DNA from: an uncultured Eubacteriales bacterium | GTDB taxonomy: Bacteria > Bacillota > Clostridia > Oscillospirales > Acutalibacteraceae | DNA: 64,000 nt | Direction: 5' to 3' | Assembly (NCBI GenBank): GCA_934394855.1 | Contig: CAKRRH010000004.1 | Span: forward strand, 1 to 64,000 | Shown: piece by piece, positions 35,697 to 44,901 of the stretch | How the letters are laid out: each line of letters starts with the position of its first letter | Numbering within the stretch: the stretch's first letter is position 1 | The notes under the pieces: model-generated | Seen by the model: only the letters and a program-made list of their open reading frames with translations | What the model was told of the DNA's origin: nothing | Databases searched by the model: none | Program-made: the position numbers and the translations under genes

Positions 35697-38279
35697 TTGG
35701 AACCTAATGAAAAAATAATTCCTGTCGAAATTGTAGACGAAATGCAAAAATCCTTCCTTGAATATTCAATGTCGGTTATCGTAAGCCGTGCATTGCCTGA
35801 TGTCAGGGACGGACTTAAACCGGTTCATCGCCGAATTCTCTACACAATGTTTGAGAAAAACCTGACGCCGGACAACCCATACCGTAAATGCGCCGACATT
35901 GTCGGTCAAGTGCTCGGTTCATATCATCCGCACGGCGACGCATCGGTCTATGATGCACTTGTGCGAATGGCTCAGGACTTCTCACTCAGATATACGCTGA
36001 TTGACGGTCACGGAAACTTCGGTTCTGTTGACGGTCACCCGGCTGCTGCATATCGTTATACAGAAGCCAGAATGAGCAAAATGGCGGTCGAAATGTTGTC
36101 GGATATTGACAAAGACACCGTTGATTATATGCCAAACTATGATGACCGACTTAAAGAGCCGAAAACATTGCCCTCAAGATTCCCGGCAATTTTGGTAAAC
36201 GGTGCTGTCGGAATCGCTGTCGGAATGGCAACGAACATTCCGCCTCATAACCTTGCGGAAGTAATCGACTGCATGGTAGCGCTCATTGATAATCCTGACA
36301 TCTCAATTTCGGAGATGAACGAGATCTTGCCCGGACCGGACTTTCCGACCGGCGGCATTATCATGGGTAAATCTGGTATCAGAGCGGCATATTCCACAGG
36401 CCGAGGCAGAGTAATTATTCGCGGCCGTGCAACGATTGAAGAAATCAAAAATAATAAATTCCAAATCGTAATCACCGAAATTCCTTACATGGTAAACAAG
36501 AGAATGCTTGTAAAGAGCATTGTTGATCTTGCCGATTCAAAGCGAATTGAGGGAATTGACGATGTTGTTGACTATTCAAACAAAGAGGGCATGAAAATCG
36601 TCGTTGAGCTGAAAAAGGATGTTAATCCTCAGGTAGTTCTCAACCAGCTTTACAGCTACACTCAGCTCCAGTCAACCTTCGGCGTAATCATGCTTGCGCT
36701 TGTTGACGGCGTTCCGAAGGTTCTTAACCTTAAAGAAATTCTCAACTGCTACATCAAATATCAGGAAGAGATTATCACCCGCAGAACCAAATATTTGCTC
36801 AAAAAAGCACAGGACCGAGCTCATATATTGGACGGCTTGGTAATTGCGCTTGATTTCATCGACGAGGTTATCAAAATAATCCGTGGATCGAGAACGATTG
36901 CGGATGCAAAATCAGGACTGATGGAAAGATTTCCGCTTGATGAGATTCAGGCGGCAAAAATCGTCGAGATGCGTCTCGGACAGCTCACAGGTTTGGAGCG
37001 TTCAAAGATTGAAGAAGAATTGGCGGCACTCAAAGAAAAAATCGCCGATTATCTTGACATTCTTGCGTCTGAAACAAGAATTTTGGAAATCGTTAAAGAT
37101 GAAGCACTCAAGCTTCGTGATAAATATGCCGACGACCGCAAAACGGAAATCACAGCGGTTGAGGGCGAGGTTGACATCGAAGACCTCATTCCGGTTGAAG
37201 ACTGCGTTTTGACCCTCACGAAAATGGGATATATCAAACGACTCCCGGCGGACACCTATCGTGCGCAAAACCGCGGCGGCAAGGGCATTATCGGCATGAC
37301 CACAAAGGAAGAGGACTACGCCGAGCAGATGTTTGTATGCTCAAGCCACGACACGATCCTCTTCTTCTCAAACTTCGGTAAGATTTATCATCAAAAGGCA
37401 TATCGTGTGCCGGAAGGCTCACGAACCTCAAAGGGTCTTAATATTGTAAATCTGTTGCCGCTTGAGTCCGGCGAAAGCATTACCGCAATGCTCAAAGTAT
37501 CCGAATTCAGAGATGAAGATTATTTCTGCATGGTAACAAAGCAGGGCGTAATTAAGCGTACACAGGTTAGCGAATATAAAACCTCACGAAAGGGCGGCAT
37601 TATCGCAATTCGCCTTAATGAGGGCGACGAGCTTCGTTGGGTCAAGATGACAAGCGGAAATGAAGATCTGATAATTGCCACCAAAAAGGGAATGGCGATC
37701 AGATTCAATGAAAATGACGCTCGTCCGCTTGGCAGAACGGCTCACGGTGTAAGAGCAATTCGCCTTAAAGATAATGACGAAGTAATCGGCATGACGGTTG
37801 TTGACAACGAACATACTATCTTCACCGTAACCGAAACAGGCTATGGTCGCCGTTCAAGCTTTGACGATTATCGCTTGCAGTCAAGAGGCGGTCTCGGAAT
37901 CATGAACTATCGCTGCGCAAAATTCGGCGATGTTGCGGAAATTTGCACCGTTAAACCCGAAGATGATTTGATTTTGATTTCATCGGACGGAATTGTTATC
38001 AGAATTGCGGTTGATTCGGTATCTACCTTTAACCGTCCGGCAAAGGGCGTTCGTGTAATGAAGGTAAAAGACGGCGAAAAGCTGATTACTGCGGCGGTGA
38101 CTGACAAGGTCGAGGAAAAGACCGAGGATGAGCCGACAGAAAATAATGATGAATCGGGCAATAATGACAACGCAGACGACAATGTTGTTGAAAATGCAGA
38201 GGTTGTTGCCGAATCGGGCGTTGAAAAAGCAATTGATGAATTGATAGACGCAGCCGATAAGCCGATGGAAGAAGAATAA
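35697..38279 (+). CDS. gyrA: DNA gyrase subunit A
   Basis: Cleavage-rejoining subunit of gyrase. 860 residues: catalytic Tyr in AAYRYTEARM, the GyrA box QNRGGKG that distinguishes it from ParC, six-bladed C-terminal wrapping domain, and an acidic Asn/Asp/Glu-rich tail of about 60 residues. TTG at 35697 has AAAGGG 8 bases upstream; a GTG at 35688 would overlap the site. At the position of E. coli Ser83 this protein has Ala (HGDASVYD), a natural variation in the quinolone-binding segment. Confidence 0.97.
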   Translation: MEPNEKIIPVEIVDEMQKSFLEYSMSVIVSRALPDVRDGLKPVHRRILYTMFEKNLTPDNPYRKCADIVGQVLGSYHPHGDASVYDALVRMAQDFSLRYTLIDGHGNFGSVDGHPAAAYRYTEARMSKMAVEMLSDIDKDTVDYMPNYDDRLKEPKTLPSRFPAILVNGAVGIAVGMATNIPPHNLAEVIDCMVALIDNPDISISEMNEILPGPDFPTGGIIMGKSGIRAAYSTGRGRVIIRGRATIEEIKNNKFQIVITEIPYMVNKRMLVKSIVDLADSKRIEGIDDVVDYSNKEGMKIVVELKKDVNPQVVLNQLYSYTQLQSTFGVIMLALVDGVPKVLNLKEILNCYIKYQEEIITRRTKYLLKKAQDRAHILDGLVIALDFIDEVIKIIRGSRTIADAKSGLMERFPLDEIQAAKIVEMRLGQLTGLERSKIEEELAALKEKIADYLDILASETRILEIVKDEALKLRDKYADDRKTEITAVEGEVDIEDLIPVEDCVLTLTKMGYIKRLPADTYRAQNRGGKGIIGMTTKEEDYAEQMFVCSSHDTILFFSNFGKIYHQKAYRVPEGSRTSKGLNIVNLLPLESGESITAMLKVSEFRDEDYFCMVTKQGVIKRTQVSEYKTSRKGGIIAIRLNEGDELRWVKMTSGNEDLIIATKKGMAIRFNENDARPLGRTAHGVRAIRLKDNDEVIGMTVVDNEHTIFTVTETGYGRRSSFDDYRLQSRGGLGIMNYRCAKFGDVAEICTVKPEDDLILISSDGIVIRIAVDSVSTFNRPAKGVRVMKVKDGEKLITAAVTDKVEEKTEDEPTENNDESGNNDNADDNVVENAEVVAESGVEKAIDELIDAADKPMEEE

Positions 38280-38331
38280 TTCTTTGACGGTGATCAAGGT
38301 TATATAGAATGGTAAATTGGAGGCAGTCGAA

Positions 38332-39132
38332 ATGATAAGACAGAATGTTTACAAGGACGGCAGACGCCACATCTTGACAATGAGCTATGATGACGGACAG
38401 CAGCATGACCGCAGACTTGTCGAGATTTTTGACAAATACGGAATCAAGGGCACATTTAACCTTAATTCGTCAACAATTGACGCACCGGGTCAGGTCACAA
38501 GCAGTGAAATCAAAACTCTTTACAAAAATCATGAGGTAGCGGTTCATACCGTAACTCATCCGTGGCTTGAAAAATGCGACGACCAAACAGTAGTCAAGGA
38601 GATCATGGAGGACAGAAAATTCCTTGAAAAATGCTGCGGCTATCCGATTCGAGGAATGGCATATCCCTTTGGTACAAGAAATCCTCGTGTAATTGATCTT
38701 GCAAAGGCTTGCGGAATTGTATATTCAAGAACGGCAGACAACAGCGGCTGGTTCGGAATGCCGGCTGATTTCATGGAATGGACAGGCACTTGCCACCACA
38801 GAGATTGCATTGACACGGCAAAGAGATTCATTCAAAGCACCGCAAACGGCAATCCTTGGTTTTCGGGATTGTTCTATGTCTGGGGTCATTCTTTCGAGTT
38901 CCCCCGTGAAAATAACTGGGACATGATCGAGGAATTTTGCAAGATGATGTCGGGTCGTGACGATGTTTGGTATGCAACGAATATTGAGATTTACGACTAC
39001 GTTCAGGCGCAAAAGTCTCTTCACATCACAGTTGACGAATCAGTAATTCAAAACCCGACAAATCTTGATGTATGGATCGAAAAAGACCGTGAGATCGTAA
39101 AAATTCCTGCCGGAGAAACGGTTACTTTCTGA
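38332..39132 (+). CDS. Polysaccharide deacetylase family protein
   Basis: NodB-homology-fold metal-dependent deacetylase, 266 residues. Motif 1 is MSYDDGQQHD (catalytic Asp and metal Asp), motif 2 is HTVTHPWL (metal His pair), and a later motif is YPFGTRNPRVIDLAKACG. No signal peptide, so a cytoplasmic sugar or small N-acetyl compound is more likely than cell-wall glycan. The ATG at 38332 has GGAGG at 8 bases. It precedes the rhamnose genes but is separated from them by a terminator. Confidence 0.88.
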   Translation: MIRQNVYKDGRRHILTMSYDDGQQHDRRLVEIFDKYGIKGTFNLNSSTIDAPGQVTSSEIKTLYKNHEVAVHTVTHPWLEKCDDQTVVKEIMEDRKFLEKCCGYPIRGMAYPFGTRNPRVIDLAKACGIVYSRTADNSGWFGMPADFMEWTGTCHHRDCIDTAKRFIQSTANGNPWFSGLFYVWGHSFEFPRENNWDMIEEFCKMMSGRDDVWYATNIEIYDYVQAQKSLHITVDESVIQNPTNLDVWIEKDREIVKIPAGETVTF

Positions 39133-39150
39133 TTACGGGAAATATTTTGC

Positions 39151-39189
39151 AAAAGCACGGACAAAAAATTATTGCCTGTGCTTTTTTTC
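39151..39189 (+). terminator. Terminator after the polysaccharide deacetylase gene
   Basis: AAAAGCAC.. pairs with ..GTGCTTTT and is followed by a T run (CTTTTTTTCT). The stem is imperfect in the middle. Confidence 0.7.
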
Positions 39190-39224
39190 TAATGATTTTT
39201 CTCATGAAAAAGGAGCTTTTCGCA

Positions 39225-40190
39225 ATGCAACAGGAACTTTTGGAGAGATTGAGCAAAATTACCCCGGAGGAAGAGAAAATTTTAAAAGGCAGCGGCAAAA
39301 TCGACCGTTCGATATATATGAATCAACAGGGAAGCCTGATAAATGCGGACAAGCTGTTGTCGGCAGGCAAGCTGATAACGCTGCGCCCGCACACTCGGTT
39401 CATTCGCTTTCCGGCGCACACTCACGATTTTGTCGAGATGATATATATGTGCAGCGGCAAAACTCACCATATTATCAACGGTGAGTCAATTACGCTGAAC
39501 ACGGGCGAGCTTTTGTTCCTGAATCAACACGCAGTACAGGAAATTTTGAAAGCCGACAAGAACGATATTGCGGTCAATTTCATAATCTTACCCGAATTTT
39601 TTAAGGTATGCCTTGACATAATCGGCGAAGAGCAAACGCCGCTTCGGCGATTTTTGCTAGATTGCCTTTGCGGAAAATCGGGCGATGCGTCATATCTTCA
39701 TTTTAAGGCAAGCGGAATTTCGGCGGTGCAAAATCTTGCCGAAAATCTGATTATTGCGCAATTGTCCGATTCGCAAAATAAGCGAAAAATCAGCCAGATC
39801 ACAATGTCGGCATTGTTCTTGGAGCTGATAAATCACTCGGACGCTTTAAATTATAATGAAAACAAGGACAGTTTGATGATCAAGATTCTAAGCTATGTCG
39901 AAAGGCATTATGCAAACGGTTCGCTTAGTTCGCTTTGCGAAAAGCTTCATTATAACAACGCTTGGCTCTCACGCTATATTAAGCAAAACACAGGCAAAAC
40001 ATTCACCACCCTGATGACCGAAAAACGGCTTGCACAGGCGGGTTATTTGCTCAAAAACACAAACATCACGGTCAATGAAACGGCGCTTGCTGTGGGATAT
40101 GAAAACATTAGCTTTTTTCACCGAATTTTCACCGAATGTTATGGCATAACCCCGAAAAAATACCGTGATTCTTGGAATAATAAAACATAA
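39225..40190 (+). CDS. AraC-family transcriptional regulator, probably of the rhamnose genes
   Basis: 321 residues: an N-terminal cupin-like sensor (about 60-170, with FPAHTHDFVEMIY) and a C-terminal pair of HTH motifs with the AraC signature (GYENISFFHRIFTECYGITPKKYR). The ATG at 39225 has AAGGAG 9 bases before it; the frame is open upstream through the previous terminator and is not coding there. It lies immediately before rhaB-rhaA-rhaD on the same strand, so L-rhamnose is the likely effector (inference from context). Confidence 0.9.
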   Translation: MQQELLERLSKITPEEEKILKGSGKIDRSIYMNQQGSLINADKLLSAGKLITLRPHTRFIRFPAHTHDFVEMIYMCSGKTHHIINGESITLNTGELLFLNQHAVQEILKADKNDIAVNFIILPEFFKVCLDIIGEEQTPLRRFLLDCLCGKSGDASYLHFKASGISAVQNLAENLIIAQLSDSQNKRKISQITMSALFLELINHSDALNYNENKDSLMIKILSYVERHYANGSLSSLCEKLHYNNAWLSRYIKQNTGKTFTTLMTEKRLAQAGYLLKNTNITVNETALAVGYENISFFHRIFTECYGITPKKYRDSWNNKT

Positions 40191-40229
40191 TAAACTGCAA
40201 CAGAGGACATAAATTTAATCAAAATAAGA

Positions 40230-40298
40230 CCTCCAAAACAACGTGATACCGTGATATAGTAATATCAGGATAATCGCTGTTTTGGGGGTATTTTTTTT
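40230..40298 (+). promoter_or_regulatory. Terminator hairpin that also contains the rhaB ribosome binding site
   Basis: Left arm 40230-40243 (CCTCCAAAACAACG) pairs with right arm 40275-40288 (CGCTGTTTTGGGGG), then TATTTTTTTT. The GGGGG of the right arm is the only ribosome binding site before the rhaB TTG at 40297, which itself lies in the T run. The hairpin can end the AraC transcript and, if read through, hides the rhaB start. Confidence 0.65.
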
Positions 40299-41592
40299 GA
40301 AATACTATCTTGCAATTGACATAGGAGCGTCCTCGGGCAGGCATATAATCGGCTGGAGCGAGCGTGGCAAAACAATGACCGATGAGGTTTACCGTTTTCA
40401 AAACGGCGTCTGTCATGAAAACAATCATCTCGTTTGGGATGTTGAGCGGCTTTGCGACGAAGTAATATGCGGAATCAAAGCGGCGTTTCAAAAATATGAG
40501 TCGATCGAGAGCTTGTCAATCGACACATGGGGCGTTGATTATGTTTTGTTAAACGGCGATGAGCCGATTTATCCGTGCTATGCTTATCGTGACGACAGAA
40601 CGAGAAAAGCGGCGAACTCGGTTCATGAGATCCTGCCGTTTAAAACGCTGTATGAACGAACGGGAATCCAGTTTCAATATTTCAACACGGTCTATCAGCT
40701 ATATGATGATTTGCAAAACGGCAGACTTGAAAATGCGACAGATTTTTTGAATATCCCCGAATACATAATGTATCGGCTTTGCGGCGTCAAGGCTAAGGAA
40801 TTCACAAACGCAACCACCGGTGCGCTTGTAAATGTTAAAACAGGCGAGTTTGATAAATATATTATAAATGCGCTTAGGCTCCCCGAAAAATTATTTCCGA
40901 AGCTGCGAAAAAGCGGCGAGATTTTGGGCGAGTTGACCCCCGATATTGCGAAAAAAGTCGGCGGAAATTGCAAAGTCATGTTATGTCCGACTCATGACAC
41001 CGCAAGCGCTGTTGAGGGCATTCCGATGAACGAGGACGGAATATTTTTATCAAGCGGAACATGGTCGCTTGTCGGTGTAAAGCTTGATGACCCGATTACA
41101 AGTGAAAAAAGCATGGAGCATAATTTCACAAACGAGGGCGGAGTCGGCTATGTTCGCTATCTCAAAAATATAATGGGATTGTGGATCATACAAAATCTTC
41201 AAAAACAGCTGTCGGTTTCGTTTGACGATATGGTGAAAATGGCGCAAAAATCGCAGGTTGTGAAGATTTTTGATGTAAACGACAGCCGATTTTCGGCACC
41301 TGAGAACATGAAATCGGAGATAATCGACGAGCTTGGATATGATGATCTGACCGACGGCGACATAATAAACTGCGTTTATCATTCGCTGGCTTTCAGCTAT
41401 AAATCGGCGATTGACGAAATCGAAGAACTGACGAAAAGAAAATATGACATATTATATATTGCAGGCGGTGGTGCTAAGAATAAATATCTTAACGAGCTGA
41501 CCGAAAAATATTGCAAAAAGCGAGTGATTGCGTTGCCGATTGAAGCAACGGCGCTCGGCAACCTTAAATCTCAAATGGAGGCGGACAAATGA
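40297..41592 (+). CDS. rhaB: Rhamnulokinase
   Basis: Phosphorylates L-rhamnulose at C1, the second step of L-rhamnose breakdown. FGGY kinase family, 431 residues. The N-terminal phosphate motif is AIDIGASSGR; ATP-site motifs are THDTASAV, FLSSGTWSLVG and YIAGGGAKNK. TTG at 40297 gives the usual N-terminus. rhaA begins 4 bases before its stop. Confidence 0.94.
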   Translation: MKYYLAIDIGASSGRHIIGWSERGKTMTDEVYRFQNGVCHENNHLVWDVERLCDEVICGIKAAFQKYESIESLSIDTWGVDYVLLNGDEPIYPCYAYRDDRTRKAANSVHEILPFKTLYERTGIQFQYFNTVYQLYDDLQNGRLENATDFLNIPEYIMYRLCGVKAKEFTNATTGALVNVKTGEFDKYIINALRLPEKLFPKLRKSGEILGELTPDIAKKVGGNCKVMLCPTHDTASAVEGIPMNEDGIFLSSGTWSLVGVKLDDPITSEKSMEHNFTNEGGVGYVRYLKNIMGLWIIQNLQKQLSVSFDDMVKMAQKSQVVKIFDVNDSRFSAPENMKSEIIDELGYDDLTDGDIINCVYHSLAFSYKSAIDEIEELTKRKYDILYIAGGGAKNKYLNELTEKYCKKRVIALPIEATALGNLKSQMEADK

Positions 41593-42845
41593 GCTACATT
41601 GACGCAAAAGAGAAATATTCGGCGCTCGGCGTTGACGCAGACCGAGCGATAGAAATACTCAAAAATGTTCCGATTGCGCTTCATTGCTGGCAGGGTGATG
41701 ATGTCGGAGGATTTGACCAAAAGGAAAAATCGCTCACAGGCGGAATTCAGACCACGGGAAATTATATCGGAAAAGCAACCACGCCCGACGAACTCATGCA
41801 GGATATTGATAAGGTGCGTGAGCTTGTCCCCGGAAAAGTCAAGCTCAATCTTCATGCGAGCTATGCGATTTTTGATGATGAAAACGGCGGTTGGGTCGAC
41901 CGTGACAAAATCGAGCCGAAGCATTTCGAAAAATGGGTCGATTTTTGCAAGGCAAGACAAATGGGCTGTGATTTTAACCCGACATTTTTCTCTCACCCGA
42001 AATGTGATCCGCTCACCCTTTCAAGCCCGAATGAAGATACACGCCGATTTTGGGTCGAGCACGGCAAAGCGTGCATCAGAATTTCGCAATATCTTGCAGA
42101 TGAGCTGGGTCAGCCGTGCGTAATGAATATATGGACGGGCGACGGCTACAAGGACATTCCGGCTGACAGAATCGGACCCCGACTTCGCTACAAACAGTCG
42201 TTTGACGAAATATTATCCGAGCCGTTTGATAAAGAAAAGGTATATCCGTGCGCGGAGAGCAAGGTGTTCGGAATCGGAGTCGAGAGCTATACGGTCGGCA
42301 GTGCAGAGTGGTGTTTGAAATATGCGTCGGGTCGTGATGACTGCATCAGCTTGATGGACAACGGTCATTATCATCCGACAGAGGTCGTTTCGGACAAAAT
42401 CTCGTCAATTCTTGCATTTGACAAAAAAATGGCGCTTCATATTACCCGCGGAGTTCGTTGGGATTCGGATCATGTGGTATTATTCGATGACGAAACCAAA
42501 GAGATTTGCAAAGAGATCGTCCGCTGCGGACTTGACCGAGTGTTCATTGCGCTTGATTATTTTGACGCGTCAATCAACCGCATTTCGGCATGGGTCACGG
42601 GATTCAGAAATGTCCAAAAAGCTTTGCTCTTTGCGCTTTTGCAGCCAAACGAGCAGCTGAAAAAAATGCAGGACGAGGGCAACTTCACAAAATTGATGGT
42701 TGTAGGTGAGAATTTGAAAACAATGCCGTTCGGAGAGATTTGGGATGAATATTGCAAAAAATGCAATGCGCCACTTGACGACGAATGGTTTGAATCGGTC
42801 GAAAAATATGAAGCGGATGTGCTTTCAAAGAGAGGCTTGAAATAA
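41589..42845 (+). CDS. rhaA: L-rhamnose isomerase
   Basis: Converts L-rhamnose to L-rhamnulose. TIM-barrel metal enzyme, 418 residues, the normal length. Family segments: IALHCWQGDDVGGFD near the N-terminus, NLHASYAIF, DFNPTFFSHP, MNIWTGDGYKD, and the metal-site region LMDNGHYHPTEVVSDK with ITRGVRWDSDHVV. Overlaps rhaB by 4 and rhaD by 1 base, so translation is coupled. Confidence 0.97.
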   Translation: MSYIDAKEKYSALGVDADRAIEILKNVPIALHCWQGDDVGGFDQKEKSLTGGIQTTGNYIGKATTPDELMQDIDKVRELVPGKVKLNLHASYAIFDDENGGWVDRDKIEPKHFEKWVDFCKARQMGCDFNPTFFSHPKCDPLTLSSPNEDTRRFWVEHGKACIRISQYLADELGQPCVMNIWTGDGYKDIPADRIGPRLRYKQSFDEILSEPFDKEKVYPCAESKVFGIGVESYTVGSAEWCLKYASGRDDCISLMDNGHYHPTEVVSDKISSILAFDKKMALHITRGVRWDSDHVVLFDDETKEICKEIVRCGLDRVFIALDYFDASINRISAWVTGFRNVQKALLFALLQPNEQLKKMQDEGNFTKLMVVGENLKTMPFGEIWDEYCKKCNAPLDDEWFESVEKYEADVLSKRGLK

Positions 42846-43657
42846 TGGAAAATATATTAAATGCACCGTTTGTTGAAGAGATGAAAAAAACAACTGCCAA
42901 TATGTATCGGCTCGGTTGGGACGAACGCAACGGCGGAAACATCAGCTATATGTTGGACGAATCAGAGGTCGCAAAATATCTTGATCTTGACAAGGTGATT
43001 CGTGAAATCCCGATCGGATTTGAGGCAAAATCGCTTGTCGGCAAGATATTTATTGTGACAGGCACGGGAAAATATTTTAAAAATGTCACCGACGACCCGG
43101 AAAATAATTTGGGAATAATCAGAATCGCAAAAGACGGCTGCACCGCCGAACTGCTCTGGGGATATCGCGACGGAGGCAAATTTACAAGCGAGCTTCCGGC
43201 ACATTTGATGAGCCATATGGTAAGATTGTCGGTTGATCCGCAAAACCGAGTTGTAATGCACACTCATCCGGGAAATCTGCTTGCAATGACCTATGTTCAT
43301 TCGCTTGACGAAAAGGAATTTACAAGAACGCTTTGGCAGATGTGCACAGAATGCATTGTCGTCTTCCCCGACGGCGTGAATGTATTGCCGTGGATGCTTT
43401 GCGGAACAAATTCGATCGGCGAAGCGACGGCTGAAAAAATGAAGACCGCAAGATTGGTCGTTTGGTCGCAGCATGGAATTTACGGCGCAGGCAAGGACCT
43501 TGACGAAACCTTCGGACTTGTCGAAACAGCCGAAAAAGCCGCAGAAATATATATGAAAATTGCTCATCTGCCGCTTGTTAATACGATAACCGACGATCAG
43601 ATGAAACAGCTTGTTCGTCATTTCAATGTCACCCCCAGAGAGGGTTATTTAAAATAA
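42845..43657 (+). CDS. rhaD: Rhamnulose-1-phosphate aldolase
   Basis: Class II zinc aldolase splitting rhamnulose 1-phosphate into dihydroxyacetone phosphate and L-lactaldehyde. 270 residues. Zinc ligands are in MHTHPGN and the later WSQHGIYGAG; GRNGGNISY-like DERNGGNISYM marks the N-terminal phosphate site. Last gene of the rha unit; a strong hairpin follows. No rhamnose transporter is next to it. Confidence 0.96.
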   Translation: MENILNAPFVEEMKKTTANMYRLGWDERNGGNISYMLDESEVAKYLDLDKVIREIPIGFEAKSLVGKIFIVTGTGKYFKNVTDDPENNLGIIRIAKDGCTAELLWGYRDGGKFTSELPAHLMSHMVRLSVDPQNRVVMHTHPGNLLAMTYVHSLDEKEFTRTLWQMCTECIVVFPDGVNVLPWMLCGTNSIGEATAEKMKTARLVVWSQHGIYGAGKDLDETFGLVETAEKAAEIYMKIAHLPLVNTITDDQMKQLVRHFNVTPREGYLK

Positions 43658-43702
43658 TCGTGATATTGTATTTCGGATTTTAATTTATGAAAGTTTCTTT
43701 CT

Positions 43703-43731
43703 ACACGAAGTTTTGAAAAAAATATATTGGA
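43703..43731. repeat. Dispersed intergenic repeat, copy 2 (copy 1 at 2931-2958)
   Basis: Both copies read CACGAAG, four or five variable bases, then GA plus an A run, then TATATTGGA. The match spans 28-29 bases between two unrelated intergenic regions 40 kb apart. Each is next to a hairpin. Significance unknown. Confidence 0.5.
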
Positions 43732-43732
43732 A

Positions 43733-43771
43733 AAGCCAAACCCCGAAGTAAGCTGCTTCGGGGTTTGGCTT
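43733..43771 (+). terminator. Strong hairpin after the rhamnose genes
   Basis: Sixteen perfect pairs (AAGCCAAACCCCGAAG with CTTCGGGGTTTGGCTT), loop of seven. The T run after it is short, so it may be a terminator aided by stem strength or a 3'-end stabiliser. Confidence 0.75.
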
Positions 43772-44032
43772 ATGTTGTTTAATATAATAAATGAAATCGT
43801 CATATTTTTCAAAGAAAGCAAAAGAGGTTGTTGCAAGCCGTCAAAATATACAAAAATCGTCGTAATAATATGACCCTAACTACTCGTTTGCTCTCTAAAA
43901 GTTTGTTAAATTATATACAATATGCACAAAAAAGGGATTAAATGTTAAAAAGTAGTATAGTAATTGTTTAAAAAATGCCACATTTTTAATTATTAAATCT
44001 AAATTGTGTAATTTATAAAGTTACAAAAACCA
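43772..44032. other. AT-rich gap without a recognised gene
   Basis: About 260 bases between two terminators. No frame with a ribosome binding site, no tRNA-like structure and no clear promoter pair were seen. Confidence 0.6.
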
Positions 44033-44066
44033 AAAACCGTAACATTTAATGTTACGGTTTCATTTT
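44033..44066 (-). terminator. Terminator of the TetR gene
   Basis: AAACCGTAACAT and its complement ATGTTACGGTTT around TTA; on the minus strand TTTTTGG follows. It is also usable on the plus strand. Confidence 0.8.
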
Positions 44067-44139
44067 TGTGTCAGTTGACTATATTTTGTACAAAAGTTAT
44101 TCTATATACAGAAAATAAAAATGCAAATTGAACAAAGAA

Positions 44140-44715
44140 TTATAATCTTTTCTTGTTATTGCTGAAATAATTCATTCGCAATTCACCGTAAGTTTTGATG
44201 TAGTCATTCAGTTGCGACTCATCGGTGACAACATCGGAAATCGGAAGATTTCTTGTGAGCCGCTCATAAACTTCATCGATCGGTGTACGAAAACCGCAGT
44301 CGCACCACTCTTCAAGATTTTCTTTCCAAACGGCAAGAGCATAGCGGGAAACGGGCGAACCGGTGAAATTGTTTGAAATGTTAATCAGCGACCGCAAGAT
44401 CAGTTCTTCGCCTTCGGGGTCTTTGATCAGGCGTTTGAAAAACAGCGAATGATTTTTGATTGAATGAAAAATAGATAGTGAAACTTCTTTCCAGGTCGAA
44501 TTATTACCATAGATCGAAGCAAAAGCCGAAAGCTTTTCAAAAGAAATCTTCAACGCAAGATCATATTTATCGGCAAAATAACGATAGAAGGTTTGGTTTG
44601 AAATTCCGGCGTGTTTTGCAATCATTGTGACAGTGATTTTCTCAAATTTAGTCGTTTGCAAAATGTTGATCAAGCTGTCTTCGATAACATCTTTAATATT
44701 TGAATGTCCGTTCAT
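44140..44715 (-). CDS. TetR-family repressor, probable regulator of the VOC/glucoside operon
   Basis: 191 residues. N-terminal TetR HTH (about 10-55: FEKITVTMIAKHAGISNQTFYRYFADK), C-terminal ligand domain of the group that lacks a clear signature (TetR_C_33-like in look). It is divergently transcribed from the 14-gene operon starting at 44902, the usual arrangement for a repressor of its neighbour. Palindromic and repeated sequences lie in the 186-base gap. Ligand unknown; the glucoside or its aglycone would be the natural guess. Confidence 0.9.
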   Translation of the reverse strand: MNGHSNIKDVIEDSLINILQTTKFEKITVTMIAKHAGISNQTFYRYFADKYDLALKISFEKLSAFASIYGNNSTWKEVSLSIFHSIKNHSLFFKRLIKDPEGEELILRSLINISNNFTGSPVSRYALAVWKENLEEWCDCGFRTPIDEVYERLTRNLPISDVVTDESQLNDYIKTYGELRMNYFSNNKKRL

Positions 44716-44826
44716 TGGGGCTCACACTTTCATAAAAATAGTCCTAATTCTAATTAACTTTTACATTTTTCCGAAACAAAATTATCAAATATATTATATA
44801 TTCGTTTCGACAGAAAAGTCAACACA

Positions 44827-44880
44827 TTGACAAAAAGTTGTCAATTATTGATAAAAAAACTAACAGTTATTGATAAAAAA
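44827..44880 (+). promoter_or_regulatory. Operon promoter with palindromic operator and direct repeats
   Basis: TTGACAA at 44827-44833 and TTGTCAA at 44838-44844 form a perfect 7-4-7 palindrome whose first half is a consensus -35; GATAAA at 44850-44855 gives a 17-base spacer. A direct repeat of TTATTGATAAAAAA follows at 44845-44858 and 44867-44880. A repressor on the palindrome would block the promoter. Confidence 0.6.
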
Positions 44881-44901
44881 TCAACAAAGGAGGCTTCCGA
44901 A

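Noticed and set aside
40219..40491. Minus-strand open frame over the rhaB leader
   Set aside because: Antisense to rhaB and to its leader hairpin; no start signal or domain.
43645..43836. Minus-strand 63-codon frame after rhaD
   Set aside because: It runs through the strong hairpin at 43733-43771 and the dispersed repeat; no ribosome binding site.
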